Program-made: the position numbers and the translations under genes | Part shown: positions 9,617 through 17,656 of the stretch, one piece after another | How positions within the stretch are numbered: the stretch's first letter is position 1 | Layout: each line of letters opens with the position of its first letter | Notes under the pieces: model-generated | The model's database searches: none | The model's input: only the letters and a program-made list of their open reading frames with translations | What the model was told of the DNA's origin: nothing | Assembly (NCBI GenBank): GCA_013140495.1 | Contig: JABFSR010000084.1 | Location: 1-52,628 of the forward strand | Direction: 5' to 3' | DNA length: 52,628 nt | DNA from: Verrucomicrobiota bacterium | GTDB lineage: Bacteria; Verrucomicrobiota; Verrucomicrobiia; Limisphaerales; JADLHS01

Positions 9617-9782
9617 TTTTCTTTCTGTTTTTCTGTTGTTGAGCAAACGTCTGTTTGTTTTCGCAGCACAACTCATCGCCAGTTGAGCAGTCACAATGCC
9701 ATGAAGCGAATAACGACGAAGTTACGACAAATGGGACGGAACGAAGCCGGGAGTTGAGGCGGTTTGTCCACCGTCAAGACAA

Positions 9783-9807
9783 ACCCGCGCCGGGTTGCGG
9801 CGCGGGT
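9783..9807. promoter_or_regulatory. Strong hairpin between the PilP-like and secretin genes
   Basis: ACCCGCGCC (9783-9791) and GGCGCGGGT (9799-9807) pair perfectly over 9 bases with a 7-nt loop. No clear T-run follows on the minus strand, so this is more likely an attenuator or mRNA-stabilising hairpin than a full terminator. It sits in the 224-nt gap between the PilP-like gene (9841-10311) and the secretin, where levels of the two products may need to differ. The rest of the gap shows nothing else. Confidence 0.6.
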
Positions 9808-9840
9808 GTCCACTTCGGGGTAATTGGAATGGGACTATGA

Positions 9841-10311
9841 CTACCTGTTGATGGGCAGCCGCAGATCGCGCATCTCGCTGCCAATCTGCACGCGGACCCG
9901 CCCTTCGGTCAGATTGATGTCCACGCAGCGAATCCTGATCCGCCGTCCCTTGGCGATGACATCATTGTCATCGTTTATGCCGAAAGTGACGTTGTTGATG
10001 ATGGCAAGCGGTTTGTCCGTGCTGCCGGAAATGCCAGTGAGCGCCAATTCGACTATAGGGCTGGTGGGAGGGCCCGGCTTGACAGGCGCGGTGGCTCCAT
10101 AGGCGCGAACTGAGCGCGGAAAAAACGGGTCTTTGCCTTCCTGTGGACCGGTGGGAATGATGAACAGCGAGCGACCCGGTCTCACGTCGGCAACAACGGG
10201 CGCAGCGTTGGTGGATGGCGATGGCGCGCCAACGACGGCAGTCGCGCAGAGTCCTGCCGCGAGCAGCAATGCTGTTCTACCGGGAGAATAAATTGATGAA
10301 CGCTGTTTCAT
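9841..10311 (-). CDS. PilP/GspC-like periplasmic protein of the pilus or secretion machine
   Basis: 156 residues. An N-terminal signal or anchor (GRTALLLAAGLCATAVVGAP) is followed by a Pro-rich linker. After GKDPFFPRSVRAYG comes an all-beta domain (VELALTGISGSTDKPLAIINNVTFGI...RIRIRCVDINLTEGRVRVQIGSEMRDLRLP). The order 'DPF-P... LxGI... AII(N/D)....G-x-xxx' is the homology region shared by PilP and GspC, which contacts the secretin N0 domain. It lies between the PilO-like gene and the secretin gene, the expected place for pilP. Sequence similarity is only at pattern level, so the family call is moderate. Confidence 0.72.
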   Translation of the reverse strand: MKQRSSIYSPGRTALLLAAGLCATAVVGAPSPSTNAAPVVADVRPGRSLFIIPTGPQEGKDPFFPRSVRAYGATAPVKPGPPTSPIVELALTGISGSTDKPLAIINNVTFGINDDNDVIAKGRRIRIRCVDINLTEGRVRVQIGSEMRDLRLPINR

Positions 10312-10331
10312 GGCGGGTCGTGAGTGGTGGT

Positions 10332-10916
10332 TCAGGAGTTGGGTTTGACCAGCGCTACAAGTTCCAGACGGAAGGAAAGTTTTTCCCGTTCGCCAGTGGC
10401 GGGACTTGGGTTCAATTCGAGATTCACATTAAGGATTCGGATGAAGGGATAGTCATTCTCAAAATCGGAGATGAATTTGCCGATGTCGTGATAGTAACCT
10501 GTACCTGCAACGGTGATACTGGTCTGTTTGTAGGGAAACTTGGGAATCAGAGAGCAAGGTGCGGGCGGCGTGTTGGGACTGATCTGCGGGATTTCGACCT
10601 TGTAACCGATTTTGTACTTCCTCACCACGTCGTTGAACCACGCAAACAGGTCCCCACGCGCCATGCCTACTTCCTTGCCAGCGAGATTGCTGGCCGCCTG
10701 TTCCATCGCCTGCTTGATATGCTCCTTGCCTTTGATGGAGTCCTTCATTTGCGCCAGCTTTTTCACGATCTCAGCCTGCTTGTCGTCCATCCTGGCAAGA
10801 CTTGCATACTGGTAACGAATCAGACCGAATCCAATGCCGGCAAGGACGGCCAAGGTCATTACAACCACCAATATGAGCTGGTTGCGCTTTTCTTTTGAAA
10901 GTTTGCTAAAGTTCAT
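10332..10916 (-). CDS. PilO-like inner-membrane assembly protein
   Basis: About 194 residues. The start at 10916 is set by an ATGA overlap with the stop of the preceding pilN-like gene. The protein has a short cytoplasmic tail (MNFSKLSKEKRNQ), one transmembrane helix (LILVVVMTLAVLAGIGFGLI), a coiled-coil (about residues 35-75, AEIVKKLAQMKDSIKGKEHIKQAM) and a C-terminal alpha/beta domain (TSITVAGTGYYHDIGKFISDFENDYPFIRILN). This matches the PilO/GspM ferredoxin-like fold that pairs with PilN in the alignment subcomplex. Gene order M-N-O supports it. Confidence 0.85.
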   Translation of the reverse strand: MNFSKLSKEKRNQLILVVVMTLAVLAGIGFGLIRYQYASLARMDDKQAEIVKKLAQMKDSIKGKEHIKQAMEQAASNLAGKEVGMARGDLFAWFNDVVRKYKIGYKVEIPQISPNTPPAPCSLIPKFPYKQTSITVAGTGYYHDIGKFISDFENDYPFIRILNVNLELNPSPATGEREKLSFRLELVALVKPNS

Positions 10917-11587
10917 CGCATTTTCTCCGGGAAACGACATTCAAGTTTGAAGAGGACGCAAGACTTTCCGGTGTCCGGGGAAAGAGTCGGGGAGGAAAGA
11001 CTCTTAAGATTTATGTCAACCGGTTTTCCAAAGCCTTCTTTGAAGTAGGAGCTGGCCAAAAGCAGATCCTTGTACGTGGCCACCAGGTCACCGGGATTGG
11101 TGGATGAATCCGTGGCGTCGAATTCAAGGCTTATCCGCTCGGTACTGGTGGCGGGCTTGCCGGGAATAACGCGGCTGGCGTTGGTGGTGGCCTTGGTTTC
11201 TTCGACGAACAGGTATTCCTGTCTGAGCCCCAGGTGGGTGAGCTGAACGTCATCAAGCGTGTTTTTTTGCAGGGCGTTGAGCATCGTCCCAGATAGGAAA
11301 CGATTCGTGCTGAGAGTCTGCAGGGCCTGTAATTTCTGATTGATGTCGGCGGATTTTTTCAGGTTGTCAGTGACCTCCTTGTAACTGTTGGTGAGCGTGT
11401 TTATTTCAAGCTGAACCTTTGAAAGCTCGCTGTTGTTGACCATGAATTTGAAATAGAGCGAGCTGCTCCATATCAACATCAACGCCACCAGCATGGCGGC
11501 AATCCAGATCGCGCGCTTGACGGGATCGCGCCGGCGAAGCTCCTCGGCGGCCTGCGCTTCTGCGAGTAGATTTAATCTGATGGGCAT
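10913..11587 (-). CDS. PilN-like inner-membrane assembly protein
   Basis: About 224 residues. The start at 11587 begins with MPIRLNLLAEAQAAEELRRRD, the 'INLL' motif by which PilN docks onto PilM. The longer frame begins inside pilM and lacks this property. A transmembrane helix (AIWIAAMLVALMLIWSSSLYF) is followed by a coiled-coil region (ELSKVQLEINTLTNSYKEVTDNLKK) and a periplasmic alpha/beta domain. It lies 13 bases after the pilM gene and overlaps the next gene by 4 bases. PilM, PilN and PilO together form the cytoplasm-to-periplasm bridge of the pilus or secretion motor. Confidence 0.87.
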   Translation of the reverse strand: MPIRLNLLAEAQAAEELRRRDPVKRAIWIAAMLVALMLIWSSSLYFKFMVNNSELSKVQLEINTLTNSYKEVTDNLKKSADINQKLQALQTLSTNRFLSGTMLNALQKNTLDDVQLTHLGLRQEYLFVEETKATTNASRVIPGKPATSTERISLEFDATDSSTNPGDLVATYKDLLLASSYFKEGFGKPVDINLKSLSSPTLSPDTGKSCVLFKLECRFPEKMR

Positions 11588-11600
11588 AGTGGATGGCGGA

Positions 11601-12668
11601 TCAAAGTGCTGAAATGGCGGTGCCGATGGCCACCGCAAGCTGAGGTGCGACTTGTTCAATCTCGGCGGCCTGCTGCGGGGGCAGTTCGATCTGGAGGAAT
11701 GACGCAGGGTTCCAGGTCTTGCATTCCACCATCAATTCCGCCGCCAAAGTCTGAACGATGAATTCCGAGCGTGCCGAGCCGCCTGCGACATAAACCTGCG
11801 CCACGGGGCGATCCTGTTGATGCTCGAAGAAATCAATGGACGCCCGGAGTTCGCGGCCCAGCGGCGTAAGAACGGATTCGAGCGCAGATTGAACCTCGCT
11901 CGCCATGCCCACCTTGATGCCTTCGGCTTCCGCGTAGCTGATGCCCATGGCCTCGCTGATGGCGTGCGTAAGCCGGTCGCCCCCGTACGTGACCACTCGA
12001 CTGAGAATCATCTCGCCGTGTTGAAGGATGCAGATCGAGGTGGACTTGAACCCGATGTCCACGAGAGCGACGACGTCGTTGGTAAACACGTCCGGCATGG
12101 CCATCTCAAAGGCGTTTACCGGACCGATGATGCCGGGAACGATGTGATCCGCCACGAGCCCTGCGTTTTTTGCACCTACGGAGAATTCGTCAACAATCTG
12201 CTGTTTGGCCCCGGCCACCAGCACTTTTTGCTTCTGAGCAGCGCCGGTCTTGTCACCATCAGACTGGCCGGGACCGGGAGGAAGGAAATGGCAATCGAAG
12301 ATGTAATTGGATAATTCCTGTTGAAGATAATTGCGGGAATTGTGCTTGAGGATCAGCCGCATGTCTTCGACGGGCATGCGCGGCATGTCAACATGCCTGA
12401 CAATGACCTCGTTGACATTGAGCGTGAGGGCCACAAGCCGGGTCTTCGAGTCCAAAGCATGACTGACCGCCTTGAGATGCTCGGCGAGCATCTCGGCGGA
12501 AAGCACACGATCAAAGATCGGAGCATCCAGGATGGCGTAACGGGACAATGTGAATTTGTTGCCGCGCCGCTGAATGTGAACAGCCTTGGTTGTACGGTTG
12601 CCAAGGTCAACCGCCAGCATTTGATCCCGTTTCTTCCGTGAACCGCCGTCAATAAGTGGCAGGGCCAT
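11601..12668 (-). CDS. PilM-like actin-fold ATPase of the pilus or secretion machine
   Basis: 355 residues. It belongs to the PilM/GspL-type actin-like ATP-binding proteins of the cytoplasmic membrane face. Phosphate-1 motif: LAVDLGNRTTKAVHI (about residues 18-32). Phosphate-2: VVALVDIGFKSTSICIL (about 197). Adenosine region: VAQVYVAGGSARSEFIVQTLAAEL (about 290). It also has IDFFEHQQDRPVAQVY, the 'RS(I/L)-(Y/F)F' type helix typical of PilM. It is the first gene of the M-N-O-P-secretin run, so a promoter is expected in the 170-nt gap before it (12669-12838), but I could not single one out. Confidence 0.9.
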   Translation of the reverse strand: MALPLIDGGSRKKRDQMLAVDLGNRTTKAVHIQRRGNKFTLSRYAILDAPIFDRVLSAEMLAEHLKAVSHALDSKTRLVALTLNVNEVIVRHVDMPRMPVEDMRLILKHNSRNYLQQELSNYIFDCHFLPPGPGQSDGDKTGAAQKQKVLVAGAKQQIVDEFSVGAKNAGLVADHIVPGIIGPVNAFEMAMPDVFTNDVVALVDIGFKSTSICILQHGEMILSRVVTYGGDRLTHAISEAMGISYAEAEGIKVGMASEVQSALESVLTPLGRELRASIDFFEHQQDRPVAQVYVAGGSARSEFIVQTLAAELMVECKTWNPASFLQIELPPQQAAEIEQVAPQLAVAIGTAISAL

Positions 12669-12838
12669 GTGTCCTCTTAGTTATCCAGATTGTGTTTCGA
12701 TTGCAAGCCGCTTTCTCGACCTGCCGCAACAGTTGCCGAGACCGATTGATGCACAACGCACCTGTTGGGCACGTACGGCTGCTTGACTTGGAAAAAGCCA
12801 GTGTTGTGCCAGAGACGACCGGAAGAATGGTCGGAGGG

Positions 12839-13495
12839 TCAACTGTTGTCTGCCAGACGCACTACTTCGAGATCCCCATTGGGCTTGGACGCCCGGAAGG
12901 TATTGACGATTTCGTTGAAGATGTCCTGATTTGCCTCAAATGTGTCCGGGGCTGTCGTCATCTTGAATTCAAGAATGCCCGCAGCCGATGGAACAAAGGC
13001 CACACGGGTCTTTCGCTTCAGACCGTCTGACTCGTGAATAAAATCGAACACGGGCCCTGTATTGTCGGCAGCCATTATACTCCGCTCCCCTGTGAGCCTC
13101 ATGTCTGGGAAGCGCCCGAGCAGCGCCTCTTTCAACCGCCCCGGATTTTGCGTTGCACATTCGCCTGTCGCCGCGCGCAACGAAACGACGCACGAGTAAT
13201 CATTCTTGATGACATTGATCCTGTCTTCCGTGGCGGTGCTGGCGCGCGAACCTTCCGGCACTCGAAAGGAAAACCGTGCAACACCCATGTTGACATAGAC
13301 ACAACGGCTGGTCCGGAATCCACGCCCGCCAACGTCGCGCACTTCGGCGCTGAACGTAGGCTGGTTCGTGATGGTAAGCTCAGAGTTTTCGGAAGACGAT
13401 TCTTCTCCAGCATGAATTTGAACAGTTCCTGCGAGAGCCGTCAAAGCCAGGCAGAACAGCACCGTGATGCGTCGGACAATATTACAACCCGGCAT
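12839..13495 (-). CDS. Exported protein of unknown function in the pilus cluster (218 aa)
   Basis: The N-terminus (ITVLFCLALTALAGTVQIHAGE) is a Sec signal peptide. The mature protein contains CVYVNMGVARFSFRVPEGSRAS, DYSCVVSLRAATGECATQNPGRLKEALLGRFPDMRL and IHESDGLKRKTRVAFVPSAAGILEF. The pattern of a folded domain followed by NQDIFNEIVNTFRASKP resembles PsbP/'DUF1795-like' exported stress domains, but similarity is too weak for a call. Three or more cysteines could form disulfides. It overlaps the preceding pseudopilin gene by 14 bases, which suggests one transcript. Confidence 0.6.
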   Translation of the reverse strand: MPGCNIVRRITVLFCLALTALAGTVQIHAGEESSSENSELTITNQPTFSAEVRDVGGRGFRTSRCVYVNMGVARFSFRVPEGSRASTATEDRINVIKNDYSCVVSLRAATGECATQNPGRLKEALLGRFPDMRLTGERSIMAADNTGPVFDFIHESDGLKRKTRVAFVPSAAGILEFKMTTAPDTFEANQDIFNEIVNTFRASKPNGDLEVVRLADNS

Positions 13496-15281
13496 AGTTC
13501 GTCGTGTTAAGCGGAGGATTTCTCCACGTGGAGCGGAGGATTACAGAGAGCATTGGTGTGCCAGGCGGTTGTCTGGCAATGTTTGCGAGATTAGGGTCGA
13601 AGTTGAAATTCCGGCTCGGTGGATTGTACGTCGTGCCCGGCCAGATGAATTTGTTCGTGGCCATGGTGCTGTTGAAGAGACAAACGATCGAGGTGTTCAA
13701 TGTGAGCGTCACTCCGCTCGAACTCCAGTTTTCCAGCAAGCGCGGCAGGTTGTGAACACCACCGCTGAACGTTGATGTGGTGATACCCGTGGAGGGAACA
13801 ACGCCTGTGATCATGCAGGCGTTCACGGTAGTACTGATCGCATTGGCCTGCGATCCATAAGAACCATAACTTGCAGAATCCGACCAGTTGCGAGAAAGGA
13901 CGGTAAACGCGTCACAAGCGAAAGATGCCGGCTGTGTGCCGGCTGTGTTTGTAGTCCCAAGGTTTGCCGAAATTGGACAATTGTAGTTATCCCAAACGTA
14001 GAGCGGATTGGGCGTGGCCAGCGTGAATCCTGTGGTGCCATTGGTAGGAATGGCAACACCATTCGTGAGGCGCACCGAGTAGAGCACCGTGCTGGAGGGT
14101 GTTCGGTTGTCAGCCACATAAGCGATATTTGGGTATTTACCGCTCGTAGCAAATTTTGTGGCGATGTTAGAATCTGACAGAAGCCATTCGTTATAGCGTT
14201 TCACGTCAATCTGAGTCAGATAATTCGACTTGGTGCCTTCGCGACGTTCCTTGAATTGATTGGTGATCGAGAGAAACGGAAAATTGGTCCGGAGTTGAGG
14301 ACTGTTCGTGCCCCATGTGGGAACAGAAACTGTGATAGGAGTGTCCCCAATATCGTTCTTGATCATGGCTGTCACGGTGTCGTTGCTCACCAGCATCACC
14401 ACATGAGCCTTGTTGTAATAGCGCTGTTGTCCAAGAGGAGAAGTCACGTCTTCGCTGCTGGGCGGCATTTCAATGATGGCATGAACCGCAGCGGCAGTGT
14501 TGTTCGTTCCCACCGGCAGATTGAGCACCGGCACATTGGTGCGGTAAGTCGGGCTGCCGTTGTAGGTGCCAGTGTACGTCCACGGCGGAGTACCACCCGC
14601 ATTTGCAGGAGATGAGATCGTGCCGGATGTGGTCACAGTTCCGTTAAACGTAAGCTGCGACCCGCTCCCGGTGTAAATATTTGCATTCGCATGGGTGCGC
14701 CCTCGAACGGTCATGGTTGCCGCCGTGCTGAATTCCAAAAGGCCGTTGTAGAAAATAGCGAACTGAAACACCGGGATGGAATCCGTTTCCACGTCCTGCT
14801 GCACGGCGGCAGACGTCGGATAAGTCCCAATCGTTGGGCGGACATTTGACATGACCCGGTAAATCGTTTGAAAACCGTTCAAGCCCGTATATTGCGACGA
14901 AAGATTTGTATAGACCCGCGTTGTGATGGGCTTCACGTAAGTCCTGCCCACATTCCCCAGCCCGTCGCTGAACTCAAAATTCCCCCAGTAGGAATTCTCC
15001 GCCGCCGTCGGCACATAAGTCCGGTACGTCGCGAGATTGTTCGTCACGAAAGCATCCTGGCCATAAACGTAATCGTACCTCATGCGCGCAATGACCTTTT
15101 CCGTGGCGGCCTCCGCGGCATTGATGCTCTTGACCCAGGAATTGTTGCGCTCGTTGAGTTTTGAAACCGTGGTTGTGCGCCTGAGCGTGGAGGAAAAAAC
15201 CAGGATCGCCGCGGTGCCCAGCACCAGCACCACGAGCAACGCATATCCCGATCTGGTTTCCGGTCTGCAATGAAGTTTCAT
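13482..15281 (-). CDS. Large PilX/GspK-type prepilin-like protein (about 599 aa)
   Basis: The start at 15281 is chosen because it gives MKLHCRPETRSGYALLVVLVLGTAAILVFSS, a prepilin-like basic leader ending in Gly before a hydrophobic helix. The 84-residue upstream extension overlaps the previous gene and is not protein-like. After the helix comes RTTTVSKLNERNNSWVKSINAAEAATEKVIARM, the 'AEAA.E..I' helix seen in PilX/GspK-like pseudopilins. The glutamate at +5 is absent, as in GspK, which caps the pseudopilus tip. The remainder is a long Thr/Ser/Asn-rich beta region without known motifs. It is cotranscribed after two shorter pseudopilin genes. Confidence 0.75.
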   Translation of the reverse strand: MKLHCRPETRSGYALLVVLVLGTAAILVFSSTLRRTTTVSKLNERNNSWVKSINAAEAATEKVIARMRYDYVYGQDAFVTNNLATYRTYVPTAAENSYWGNFEFSDGLGNVGRTYVKPITTRVYTNLSSQYTGLNGFQTIYRVMSNVRPTIGTYPTSAAVQQDVETDSIPVFQFAIFYNGLLEFSTAATMTVRGRTHANANIYTGSGSQLTFNGTVTTSGTISSPANAGGTPPWTYTGTYNGSPTYRTNVPVLNLPVGTNNTAAAVHAIIEMPPSSEDVTSPLGQQRYYNKAHVVMLVSNDTVTAMIKNDIGDTPITVSVPTWGTNSPQLRTNFPFLSITNQFKERREGTKSNYLTQIDVKRYNEWLLSDSNIATKFATSGKYPNIAYVADNRTPSSTVLYSVRLTNGVAIPTNGTTGFTLATPNPLYVWDNYNCPISANLGTTNTAGTQPASFACDAFTVLSRNWSDSASYGSYGSQANAISTTVNACMITGVVPSTGITTSTFSGGVHNLPRLLENWSSSGVTLTLNTSIVCLFNSTMATNKFIWPGTTYNPPSRNFNFDPNLANIARQPPGTPMLSVILRSTWRNPPLNTTNYAGL

Positions 15282-15283
15282 AA

Positions 15284-15919
15284 TCAGGCTCCGTCTGGAC
15301 AATGAGGTGTGACCTTGAATTCGAGCTTGTAGTAATCGTAGAGATAACCCGGCCCGACCTGGGTCAGGGGATATTGATACTGCTTGAAATGCAGCGCCAC
15401 GCAGATCACGTACTTGTAGGTGATGTCCGTGACGAGGTTCGTGCCGGTGTAGTTCACGGCCCGAAAGTTCATCTGATTGGTGAGGTCCTGCGCGATGATC
15501 CTGTAACCGGTGACCCCGCTCTGTATGCGGCACAACCGTGCGTTGTTGGTCTCAAAGTAATACCTCACGTAACTGTTCGTGTCGGTCGAAAAACTGAGCT
15601 GGATTGCAGTGCCTTGTTGACCCGTGCCATTCGGTACGGGCGTGAACGTGGATTGCGTTCCGTTTCCAACGCGGAACACCTTCGACTTGCGGATTTCGAG
15701 CGTCATCACGTCGAATGCCTTGCGGGACTGGTCACTCGCTCCCAGCTTGCTTTCGATGAGCTGATCCTGGCGCATCCCAAAAAACTGCACGGCAATCAAA
15801 CCGGCCATGAGCATGAAAAAAATGCTCATTGTGATCATCATCTCCACCAGCGTCAGACCAGAGCGGGAAGCTTTGGCTGCCGATGCTCGTCGAACTGATG
15901 TAGTGCAAAAGAATTTCAT
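15284..15919 (-). CDS. PilW/GspJ-like pseudopilin
   Basis: 211 residues. Basic leader MKFFCTTSVRRASAAKASRSG, cleavage and N-methylation site G|LTLVEMMITMSIFFMLMAG with the Glu at mature position 5, then a hydrophobic stalk and a soluble domain (SKLGASDQSRKAFDVMTLEIRKSKVF). Class III prepilins or pseudopilins of this size with 'QSR.A.D.M..EIR' are GspJ/PilW-like minor subunits. It overlaps the previous gene by 4 bases and is followed after 2 bases by the GspK-like gene, the usual I-J-K order of minor pseudopilins. Confidence 0.88.
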   Translation of the reverse strand: MKFFCTTSVRRASAAKASRSGLTLVEMMITMSIFFMLMAGLIAVQFFGMRQDQLIESKLGASDQSRKAFDVMTLEIRKSKVFRVGNGTQSTFTPVPNGTGQQGTAIQLSFSTDTNSYVRYYFETNNARLCRIQSGVTGYRIIAQDLTNQMNFRAVNYTGTNLVTDITYKYVICVALHFKQYQYPLTQVGPGYLYDYYKLEFKVTPHCPDGA

Positions 15920-16380
15920 CGGTCAGGGGCAAAGTAGTTGGCAATCGAGTTCGTGAAGTTGAGGCCGCGTGTCCGCCACACGGTGTCCACCCTCACCAGA
16001 TACACGGAAACAGGCGGATTCACACTTAGGACTATGTTGCTGATGGTAACCCAGTTTGTCGCCCACGTGTAGTTCGTTCCCGAGTAGGGAATATCCATGA
16101 TGGTCGTGGTCTTGGTCGGAATGTTCGTGATCTCATTGACGGAAGGAACACTTAGCACATCCCACTTGGCGGAACGAGCCTGCTCCAGTTGCTGGATCGC
16201 GAGCGCCTGTGCGGCGAGCGAGTAGCCCGACCACTCGGTTCGTTTGGCGGAAGTCACGTATCCCAGAAGAATCCCCGAGAACAACATTCCCATGATCACA
16301 AGACACATCACCACCTCCATCAGCGTGAACCCGGAGGCCTGTTGGTGTCTGCGACTTCGTTTGAATATCCCTGGTTGCAT
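15916..16380 (-). CDS. PilV/GspI-like pseudopilin
   Basis: 154 residues with leader KRSRRHQQASG, then FTLMEVVMCLVIMGMLFSGIL carrying the conserved Glu at mature position 5, then RTEWSGYSLAAQALAIQQLEQARSAKWD, the 'A..LA...LEQ.R' helix typical of GspI/PilV. The C-terminal domain is small. It is the first gene of the leftward pseudopilin run. The 210-nt gap before it (16381-16590) holds the presumed promoter, but I see no clear motif or RNA. Confidence 0.87.
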   Translation of the reverse strand: MQPGIFKRSRRHQQASGFTLMEVVMCLVIMGMLFSGILLGYVTSAKRTEWSGYSLAAQALAIQQLEQARSAKWDVLSVPSVNEITNIPTKTTTIMDIPYSGTNYTWATNWVTISNIVLSVNPPVSVYLVRVDTVWRTRGLNFTNSIANYFAPDR

Positions 16381-16590
16381 TATGAAACGTGGTCTCGATC
16401 TCTGTAATTCTCTGATGGCAGATTGAGCAGCGGACGTACCGCAGAAAGGGATGGTTCAAGTCACCAATGACAACGAAGGCTAAACACCTGCAAAAACCGT
16501 TCCGAAGGCAAGCAACATCATGCGAGAGATGTGTCCCAAAAGAAGGAAATCTGTCCCAAGGCTCAACTGGACATTCAACGTCGCCCGCGC

Positions 16591-17487
16591 CTACAGGCCC
16601 TCTTGATTTGAGTCCTTGAGCAACCGGCCTGCCGCAAGCTGAAGCTCAGCGATCAACCCCTCCAACAATGCCGTCTTCCGACCCTGCCACAGCAGGCCGA
16701 ACGTTACGCGTTCAAATCCATCCATGAGCAACACACGCACCTTTGGGCGATACTTCACCCCCGGAATGCCGACTGTCACACCGATGCCATAACCATTTTC
16801 CACGTAAGTTTGCACCAGTTCAATGCTGCTCACCTCGATGCCGCTGAACCAATCCACCTTCAGCTTTGCAAGCCCATCCTGAAACGCCCGGCAGATCGCT
16901 CCATTGCTCGGCACCGTGATAAGCGTCTCGTCAATCCGGTCGCGAGACCATAATTCCTCCGCAGACTTGAGTTTGCTGTCCTTCGAAACCAACAGGACGA
17001 GTGGAAGTTCAAACAACGGCAGCGCGCTCACACCCGTTGGAGGCTTGCCACCAATCAAACCAATCGCCACATCCACCTCCTTTTCCTGCAACCACGTCAC
17101 CACCTCCGGGTGATACCCTTCCCGCAACGTGACCTTGAGTTTCGGAAACCGCTTCCGCAACCCGGTCAGGATTGGCGGCAGATGATCCCGAAGAACAATC
17201 TCCGACGCCGCGATGCGCAGGTGCTGCGAAACTCCGCCACGCAGCTTTTCCGCCATCGGTGTGAGGTTGTCGAAGAAGGGCTTCACGAACTCATAAAGCC
17301 CCGCGCCCTGCGGAGTGAGCGAGAACGGACGCCGATGAAACAGCGTCACGCCGAGAAATTCCTCCAACTGTATCACCTGCCCGCTTACGGCGGGCTGCTG
17401 GATTCCATACGGCATGTTTCGCACGGCCTGGCTGATGCCGCCGTGCTTCGCGACGTAGTAAAACAATTCGAGATGATGAACATTCAT
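16591..17487 (-). CDS. LysR-family transcriptional regulator
   Basis: 298 residues, the usual LysR length. The N-terminal winged HTH (HLELFYYVAKHGGISQAVRNMPYGIQQPAVSGQVIQLEEFLGVTLFHRRP in sequence) is followed by a linker and a periplasmic-binding-like effector domain (LRIAASEIVLRDHLPPIL, EVDVAIGLIGG, VENGYGIGVTVG). The start at 17487 is where family similarity begins; the longer frame has an implausible Cys-rich head. It is transcribed away from the prophage and is probably the last host gene. Two 16-bp direct repeats lie 43-79 bases upstream of the start codon. They could be its operator or the phage end. The target is unknown. Confidence 0.9.
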   Translation of the reverse strand: MNVHHLELFYYVAKHGGISQAVRNMPYGIQQPAVSGQVIQLEEFLGVTLFHRRPFSLTPQGAGLYEFVKPFFDNLTPMAEKLRGGVSQHLRIAASEIVLRDHLPPILTGLRKRFPKLKVTLREGYHPEVVTWLQEKEVDVAIGLIGGKPPTGVSALPLFELPLVLLVSKDSKLKSAEELWSRDRIDETLITVPSNGAICRAFQDGLAKLKVDWFSGIEVSSIELVQTYVENGYGIGVTVGIPGVKYRPKVRVLLMDGFERVTFGLLWQGRKTALLEGLIAELQLAAGRLLKDSNQEGL

Positions 17488-17529
17488 GCTCCAACTCCAA
17501 CCAAGCCGGCAATACGGTAAGCGACCGCG

Positions 17530-17566
17530 CGGTTTGATACACTTTAACGCCGGTTTGATACACTTT
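17530..17566. repeat. Two 16-bp direct repeats with 21-bp period at the host-prophage junction
   Basis: CGGTTTGATACACTTT occurs at 17530-17545 and again, identical, at 17551-17566. The spacing is two DNA turns. Two readings are possible: operator or promoter half-sites of the divergent LysR gene, or transposase-binding sites at the end of the prophage (Mu has tandem 22-bp MuA sites at its ends). The position between the last host gene and the last phage gene fits both. The remaining sequence to 17656 shows no gene. Confidence 0.7.
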
Positions 17567-17656
17567 GCACGTTTTTTGTAACCGGCTATAGGCTGGTCTG
17601 CACAAGCCATGCAACCGGACTTCAGTGTAGTCTTCTGCCCTTCGTGACACGCCCAC

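Noticed and set aside
15282..15533. N-terminal extension of the GspK-like gene
   Set aside because: The extra 84 residues overlap the GspJ-like gene and look non-coding (His/Arg/Gly-rich); the prepilin leader begins at 15281.
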